From a virus, in the IMG/VR virus record IMGVR_UViG_3300031775_000017, positions 1 through 32,717 of that record: 32,717 nucleotides of DNA. The stretch is one strand, 5' to 3'. Both the position numbers and the translations under genes were made by a program. Below the pieces are notes generated by a model that worked only from the letters and a program-made list of their open reading frames with translations, made no database searches and was not told where the DNA came from. Shown one piece after another: positions 29,080 to 32,717 of the stretch; positions within the stretch are counted from its first letter, which is position 1, and each line of letters starts with the position of its first letter.

Positions 29080-32000
29080 ATGGCGGAAGTTAAAAATGCT
29101 TTTATTAAGTCTAAAATGAATAAAGACCTGGATGCCAGGTTGTTACCCAATGGGGAATATCGTGAAGGAGTTAATATACAAGTAAGTAAGTCAGAAGGTG
29201 CCGACGTTGGAGCGTTAGAAAATGTATTAGGAAACAACAAACTGGTTGATTTTACAGCGTTAACTGGTGTCAATGATTTATATACTGTTGGTCTTTATAC
29301 TGATGAGGTAAACAATAATATTTATGTATTTTTAACTGATTATGACGACACTAAGTTAACTGACTCTAGTGGTAACAATATATATAACAGTCAACTTTTA
29401 AATTATTCTCCTACAGCTAACAACTTTGTATATGTATATAACATTGCAACACAAGAACCGATCCAACTACTACAAGGATCGTTTTTAAACTTTTCCATTA
29501 ATTTTCCTATCCATTCTATTAATTTAGTAGAAAATATATTATTTTGGACAGACAATCGTAATCAACCTAGAAGAATAGAAGTTGACAAAGCTGTTGAAGT
29601 TTCCAATTATTACACTACAGAAGATCAAATTTCAGTAGCGTCGTATTCTCCGTTTCAACCTATTGAATTATATTATAAATTTGAAGGATTTTATAAAAAT
29701 GCTGATGGAACCGTTATTCCAGTTAATGCAAATGGAGGAAAAGGTATAACAAGCGGTATAACAACAGCTGGAGCAACTACTATTTTATTAACATCAAATG
29801 GGTTTGCAGGAATAGATATTAGTGGGGCAGGTAATAAAAATTTAGTTGGATCTACCATTATAGCTGCGGATGCTAGTACAGGATTACCTATAGATCCATC
29901 ACCAATCCCTGTTAATACAGTATTATTAAGTTATACTCCTACTACTATTGAACTAGGAGATGCTTCTGGGGCTACAGTTGCAACAACAATTGATATTCCT
30001 GATGGTTCTATAATATATTTTAATTATAATAGTTTAATAGGTAACGATGAATATGTTACAAGCATGCTAGACGTTAGTAGCAAAATGAATCCTGGGGGTA
30101 CATATGATGTAGCTAAACCCGGAATGACTACTAATACTAATTTTAATCCAAATTATAGTGGAGATCCTGATTTTTTAGAAGATAAATTTGTACGTTTTAG
30201 TTATAGGTTTAAATATGAAGATGGTACGAATTCTATTATGGCCCCTTTCACGCAAGCCGCATTTATTCCACAGCAAGATGGATATTTTATGGGTCAAGGA
30301 ACATTAACAGGAATATCCTTAGATGAAGAAGCAACGTACCGTAGTACAGTTGTTGGGTTTATGGAAAATAAAGTTAATAATATTTTATTACAAATTCCAT
30401 TACCTTTAGATAGTGCTAATAATGGGATAAATGCAAGTAGTTTGTTTAGTAAACTTAAAGTAGATGAGATTGAAATTTTATATAAAGAATCTGATAGTTT
30501 AGCAGTTCAAGTAGTAGATTCTATACCGAGAACTGGAAACACTGGTTATGAAAGATTTGGAAGTGATACGGTAATAGAATATAATTACCAAGGTACTAAA
30601 CCATATAAAACTTTACCAGAAAATGAAATAGTTAGAGTATATGACAAAGTACCAGTAAGAGCTCATGGTCAAGAAATTATAAGTAATCGAGTGGTATATA
30701 GTAACTTTCAAAATAAACATACTCCCCCTGAGTCTTTAGATTATAATGTAACAATATCAGATAAATATACAAACTTTGTAGTAGATGAACCTGGAAATCC
30801 TATATTACCACCATTGGAAAAAACAGTTTCTCGAGAATACCCAATGCACACGGTAAAGCAGAATAGAAACTATCAAGTAGGAATTGTATTGTCTGATAGA
30901 TTTGGTAGAAGTTCTACTACCCTTTTATCTTCTTCTAAAACACAGAGTACTAATGCCGACGATTTAATATTAGATGGTGATACTATATATTTTCCATATA
31001 ACGATGTTACTCAAGATAGTAGTAATAGCATACATTCATGGCCTGGTGACTCAATTAAAATATTATTTAATAGTCCGGTACCAGAAAACATAGCGGCTAA
31101 CGTTAGTACAGGTTGGCCAGGACTATACAATGGAAATCCTGCATTAAGTAGCTACAACCCTTTGGGTTGGTATTCTTATAAAGTTGTTGTAAAACAAACA
31201 GAACAAGAATATTATAATGTATATTTACCTGGTTTAATGAATTTTTATCCTAATATTCCAGTTACCCCACCAGACCCAACCGGAACTACTTCTTTTATTA
31301 CTTTGTTAAATGATAACATTAATAAAGTGCCTAGAGATTTAAGTGAAGTTGGTCCAGAACAAAAACAATTTAGAAGTTCAGTGGTATTATATGGTAGAGT
31401 AGCACCAGAAAATGATGCGGTCACTCCTAATCCTACTTTTAATTATCAATTTAACCCCACTCCGTCCGCTGTAAATATTGCTATTCCAGATACAGTATCT
31501 ACTATTTCAACACAAAATGATATGTTTAATAATCCTGCTGCTGATCCAGGAGGTGCCAGTCAAACAGTTGAGTATAGTTCTATTTATCAAACTTTATCTA
31601 ATCCTTTATTAGCTAGAGTAAGTATTGGAGGAAATACTATTGGATCTTATATTCCTGCCGCTGTAACCACAGCTTATAATACGTGGTTAAGTGTTTATGA
31701 AACTGCTCCGGTAGAATCTCGATTAGATATTTATTGGGAAACTACTTCTAGTGGGACTATTTCACAATTAAATGAAGCTATAAAAGAAGGAACTTCTAAT
31801 ATCAAAGGCTTTACAACAGAAGATTCACCAACAGCGCCAGAAACATGGACATTTAACCTTTACGAAGATATAACTCCTGGAGCATCACCCACTGCTTCTT
31901 ATAACACCGGCACATATACAGAAGTTAGATTCTTTCCTTATGTTGAAGATAGCAGTGGAACTATTTCAGCCGTTAAAAGAAGCAATATTGAAACAAGTGG

Positions 32001-32717
32001 ATTTAGTGTAAGAAATGGAAATAATACAGTTGTAACAGATAAATTTATTTTAAATAAATATCCGGCCCCTAGTACTTCTAGTGATCCAGATAAATATTCT
32101 ATTACAATAGCAGCTAATACCTTCTTTTATTTTAACGAAAAATCTGATGTAGAAGGTTCTTATACTTTTACTTTTGAAGTAGAAAATTTAGATGGAACTC
32201 CTGGAGCTGTAGGCTCACAATATGGGCAAAAAACTAAAGTTGCTTTAACTGAAAAATTAAGTAATATAAAACCATCTATAGATAATTGTGAAACAAATAT
32301 AGTAGTATTACCCGGGGCAACTTCTGTTTATACATTTACTGGGGTAAACGGTAGTGCTGATACTAGTAGAAACACCGATGATTTAACCTGGTCAATGACT
32401 CAAAGTCCAGCTGCTGATGGTGGTACTATTCCTCAATTATCAATAAACGCTCAAACAGGGGAAGTAACTGTTGATGAAGACGCGTTGATTGATCAGTCAA
32501 TAACTATGACGGTTGTTTTAAGAGATGCTGGCAATGACTCAAACACTTATAATGCTCCTAATAGTTATGCACAGTGTATAACTGCTATAACTGGAAAATT
32601 AGGTTATGAAACTTTTGATTTAAATGAAGATTTTTACAGTGTTAAAAATATGTGTATTAACCAAGGGCCGGAAAGTTCTGGATTTTATTGGGCAACAGTT
32701 GATAATAGCAGTACACA
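29080..32717 (+). CDS. Large crAss-like tail protein ('stabilization'/muzzle type), 5' part
   Basis: ATG at 29080, open through the last base (1212 codons seen), stop outside the window. Motifs in order: MNKDLDARLLPNGEYREGVN at 13-32, ENILFWTDNRNQPRRIEV at 151-168, DKFVRFSYRFKYEDGTNSIM near 368-387, VYSNFQNKHTPP near 541, VGIVLSDRFGRSS near 600-612, GWYSYKVVVKQTEQEYYNVY in the middle third, and DLSEVGPEQKQFRSSVVLYG. This set is a hallmark of the very large tail protein annotated in crAss-like phages as stabilization or muzzle protein. The last 150 residues visible have an Ig-like repeat character (TGEVTVDEDALIDQSITMTV). It begins 4 bases after the ring protein stop. Confidence 0.85.
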   Translation, partial: MAEVKNAFIKSKMNKDLDARLLPNGEYREGVNIQVSKSEGADVGALENVLGNNKLVDFTALTGVNDLYTVGLYTDEVNNNIYVFLTDYDDTKLTDSSGNNIYNSQLLNYSPTANNFVYVYNIATQEPIQLLQGSFLNFSINFPIHSINLVENILFWTDNRNQPRRIEVDKAVEVSNYYTTEDQISVASYSPFQPIELYYKFEGFYKNADGTVIPVNANGGKGITSGITTAGATTILLTSNGFAGIDISGAGNKNLVGSTIIAADASTGLPIDPSPIPVNTVLLSYTPTTIELGDASGATVATTIDIPDGSIIYFNYNSLIGNDEYVTSMLDVSSKMNPGGTYDVAKPGMTTNTNFNPNYSGDPDFLEDKFVRFSYRFKYEDGTNSIMAPFTQAAFIPQQDGYFMGQGTLTGISLDEEATYRSTVVGFMENKVNNILLQIPLPLDSANNGINASSLFSKLKVDEIEILYKESDSLAVQVVDSIPRTGNTGYERFGSDTVIEYNYQGTKPYKTLPENEIVRVYDKVPVRAHGQEIISNRVVYSNFQNKHTPPESLDYNVTISDKYTNFVVDEPGNPILPPLEKTVSREYPMHTVKQNRNYQVGIVLSDRFGRSSTTLLSSSKTQSTNADDLILDGDTIYFPYNDVTQDSSNSIHSWPGDSIKILFNSPVPENIAANVSTGWPGLYNGNPALSSYNPLGWYSYKVVVKQTEQEYYNVYLPGLMNFYPNIPVTPPDPTGTTSFITLLNDNINKVPRDLSEVGPEQKQFRSSVVLYGRVAPENDAVTPNPTFNYQFNPTPSAVNIAIPDTVSTISTQNDMFNNPAADPGGASQTVEYSSIYQTLSNPLLARVSIGGNTIGSYIPAAVTTAYNTWLSVYETAPVESRLDIYWETTSSGTISQLNEAIKEGTSNIKGFTTEDSPTAPETWTFNLYEDITPGASPTASYNTGTYTEVRFFPYVEDSSGTISAVKRSNIETSGFSVRNGNNTVVTDKFILNKYPAPSTSSDPDKYSITIAANTFFYFNEKSDVEGSYTFTFEVENLDGTPGAVGSQYGQKTKVALTEKLSNIKPSIDNCETNIVVLPGATSVYTFTGVNGSADTSRNTDDLTWSMTQSPAADGGTIPQLSINAQTGEVTVDEDALIDQSITMTVVLRDAGNDSNTYNAPNSYAQCITAITGKLGYETFDLNEDFYSVKNMCINQGPESSGFYWATVDNSST

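Noticed and set aside
1-32717. tRNA genes, integrase, attachment sites or insertion sequences
   Set aside because: No non-coding gap exceeds 100 bases, none of the gaps folds like a tRNA by eye, and no transposase or recombinase motifs were seen.

Overview
This window is part of the late (virion) region of a tailed double-stranded DNA bacteriophage. Every gene I can support reads on the + strand. Spacing is tight, with many stop/start overlaps, and the base composition is strongly AT-rich: most hand-counted 60-base lines are about 20-33% GC. The packaging and head-tail genes run in the order small basic/coiled-coil gene, large terminase, portal, probable scaffold, HK97-fold major capsid protein, capsid-associated protein, two ring/connector proteins, very large tail protein. 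Their lengths and motifs fit crAss-like (Crassvirales-type) podoviruses and related uncultured marine phages. None of the start codons I checked is preceded by a Shine-Dalgarno motif; they follow A-rich stretches, as is usual in Bacteroidetes. I therefore infer a Bacteroidetes (possibly marine flavobacterial) host. Host and family are inferences, not observations.

Layout. Bases 1-10499 hold the 3' end of one gene and five large fibre/adhesin genes. Two share the N-terminus MAIIYSYP and carry beta-rich fibre repeats. Three share an MxxTKI-type N-terminus and carry glycine-rich, LamG-like or other C-terminal modules. Bases 10577-13132 hold a small unknown gene, a phage GroEL, an overlapping GroES, and a small winged-helix-like gene. 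Bases 13125-18708 hold a cluster of about fifteen small genes. They include a holin-like protein, an HExxH mini-protein, a spike-base/decoration-like protein, a probable tandem GroES-fold protein, several proteins sharing an S-P-L(H/K/N) motif, and two short genes of 22 and 53 codons. Bases 18705-32717 hold the packaging, capsid and connector genes, ending inside a tail gene that runs off the window.

How the genes may work together. Terminase, portal, scaffold and capsid protein build and fill the head. The ring proteins and the long last protein form the connector and short tail, and the fibre array binds the host. The GroEL/GroES pair probably helps fold the capsid or fibre proteins, with or without the host chaperonin. 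The holin-like protein would act in lysis. Two hairpins after the capsid gene and the following gene probably set capsid transcript levels.

The points most worth a second look are the complete chaperonin pair in reversed order with an altered hinge glycine, a GC-rich codon island inside terL, a nested RNA hairpin inside the 53-codon gene, the SPL-motif family, and the tandem GroES-like gene next to terminase.
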